Positions 62,984 through 64,000 of a DNA stretch of 64,000 nt are shown here, in pieces. The notes beneath the pieces were generated by a model. It was not told the origin of the DNA. It worked only from the letters and a program-made list of their open reading frames with translations, and ran no database searches. The position numbers and the translations under genes are program-made. How positions within the stretch are numbered: the first letter of the stretch is position 1; every line of letters starts with the position of its first letter. This DNA is from Pseudobutyrivibrio ruminis HUN009 (GTDB taxonomy: Bacteria; Bacillota; Clostridia; Lachnospirales; Lachnospiraceae): assembly GCF_000703005.1 (NCBI RefSeq), contig NZ_JNLH01000001.1, forward strand, positions 709,501 through 773,500. Direction: 5' to 3'.

Positions 62984-64000
62984 TTATTTGCTCTTAAATT
63001 TAGTTTTTAATGAGTCAAGCATATCTACCAACTGATTGTCCCCATCGAAGGAATATACATAGCCGTGAAGGGATTTTGCCTTCTGCATAAGAGTCTTTGA
63101 ATGGTTCCAAATCAGGATAGCTGAGCGGCCTTTTCCATTCTTTGCTTCCTGAATAAGATTAGCTGCTGCACTGTTTCCATCGAAGGCTACTACCACTGAT
63201 GGGCGGCGCTCGAAAATCTCATAGTTAATACTTTTGTATATTCCCATGCCTTCCGACTCAATCGATACTCGCACCTTCACATTGGCGTCTTTGATTTTTT
63301 CTGCCTCTTTTTTTGTGATGAGTGATGGCACAAATGAGTAGATTCTGAAGCCCTTATCATTGTGGTCTAAAAGATATTTTTCATAGCCGGAAAGCTTATG
63401 ACCTATGACAAAGCAAACCTCATCTGGGCTCATGTATTCGAGCATGTCGTCCATTTGCTTTATAGCATTGGCGCTGATTTTGGTTGTTCTATTTTCAGTG
63501 TTAAAGCTTCCTCCCAAGAGAACAACTGGTGTTCTATCCCATGTGATTTCCTCGATCTGGTCCTTCAGCTCTGTGTTGGCATCAAGCTTTGGTGCAGATT
63601 TTGCCTTGGCCTTTGAAATGGTAACAGCCTGCATCTTTTCAAGTAGAACCTCCTCCATGTCTCTGTCACCTAAGAGCTCTGTGAATGCTGCCTTCTTAGT
63701 AGAATATGCCTTCTGGCTCTCTTCGATTATCTTGCTCTCGGAATCATGCATTTGCTTAAGCTCTTCGTCTGTAAGACCAAGCATTTTCTCCAGAGAAAGC
63801 TGCTCGTCGATAGAGTTTGTGCCATAAAGGGCTGCACCATCTGTACCCTGCACGCAGGAAATTTCTTTTTCAAGGTACTGCTTAAGTGGATGGTTCTGAA
63901 GTGAGTTCAGGTTGTTCAATCTAACGTTACTTGTAATCTGGAACTCAAGAACCACATTGTTTTCCTTAAGCTCTTTTAATGTCTCCTTGCCCTTCTTCGA
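62984..64000 (-). CDS. 5'-truncated protein with possible Rossmann-like C-terminal domain
   Basis: The frame stays open to the window edge, giving at least 338 residues; the start lies outside. The N-terminal part seen is helical and charged. From about 150 residues into the visible part there is an alternating alpha/beta region: TPVVLLGGSF, EVCFVIGHKLSGYEKYL, FRIYSFVPSLI, SVVVAFDGNSAAANLIQEA and SAILIWN. The GG-S loop and FDGNS-AAANL helix recall SLOG/DprA-type nucleotide-binding folds, but this is a weak resemblance. It may be linked to the zinc-ribbon and membrane protein genes that follow on the same strand. Function is unknown. Confidence 0.7.
   Translation of the reverse strand, partial: SKKGKETLKELKENNVVLEFQITSNVRLNNLNSLQNHPLKQYLEKEISCVQGTDGAALYGTNSIDEQLSLEKMLGLTDEELKQMHDSESKIIEESQKAYSTKKAAFTELLGDRDMEEVLLEKMQAVTISKAKAKSAPKLDANTELKDQIEEITWDRTPVVLLGGSFNTENRTTKISANAIKQMDDMLEYMSPDEVCFVIGHKLSGYEKYLLDHNDKGFRIYSFVPSLITKKEAEKIKDANVKVRVSIESEGMGIYKSINYEIFERRPSVVVAFDGNSAAANLIQEAKNGKGRSAILIWNHSKTLMQKAKSLHGYVYSFDGDNQLVDMLDSLKTKFKSK

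Overview
The window looks like chromosome of a motile, saccharolytic Lachnospiraceae bacterium close to Butyrivibrio, Pseudobutyrivibrio or Roseburia. This is inferred from AT-rich DNA with strong AGGAGG-type ribosome binding sites, a flagellin gene, sigma-28 promoters, a class B sortase with a TPTTAD-type sorting signal, a meso-diaminopimelate dehydrogenase, and sugar ABC operons that lack their own ATPase. No rRNA, tRNA or CRISPR array was seen.

Region by region. 1-6 kb is an amino-sugar block: nagB, then divergent nanE-nagA-RpiR regulator, a small lipoprotein with its own promoter, and a GlcNAc-type PTS EIICB gene. 6-12.5 kb is an alpha-galactoside locus: alpha-galactosidase, binding protein and two permeases, with a divergent AraC-type regulator. 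A 17-bp palindrome sits at the same distance upstream of the -10 box in both of its promoters. 12.5-21.5 kb is a cell-envelope block: an LTA synthase-like enzyme, a large anchored protein with a decayed C39-like domain, and a sortase, surface protein and YhhN operon. 21.6-22.1 kb holds an XRE regulator and a remnant of an Rpn-family gene.

22.2-35 kb is the most unusual part. A 3534-residue secreted repeat protein lies downstream of a flagellin whose central region contains an HExxH...E metallopeptidase domain (a flagellinolysin). Each gene has its own sigma-28-type promoter, so the giant protein is probably expressed with the flagellar late genes. 35-38.1 kb has a VbhA-Fic toxin-antitoxin pair and an MFS exporter with an upstream HTH regulator. 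38.4-43.5 kb is a MarR-controlled heterodimeric ABC exporter and a TetR-type regulator.

43.5-55.8 kb returns to sugar and wall metabolism: a class A PBP with a ROK glucokinase, galM, ddh, a small membrane protein with galK, and a lactose-type operon (binding protein, two permeases, lacZ). 57.4-61.5 kb is a tight run of four genes: DMT transporter, short LarC, diguanylate cyclase and AraC regulator. The window ends with a small acidic protein, a membrane protein, a zinc-ribbon protein and a 5'-truncated gene with a possible Rossmann-like domain.

Together the sugar genes cover uptake and cleavage of alpha- and beta-galactosides and the first Leloir steps (GalM, GalK) plus glucose phosphorylation. 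GalT, GalE and a sugar-ABC ATPase must lie elsewhere. Starts were re-chosen wherever a ribosome binding site favoured an internal codon.
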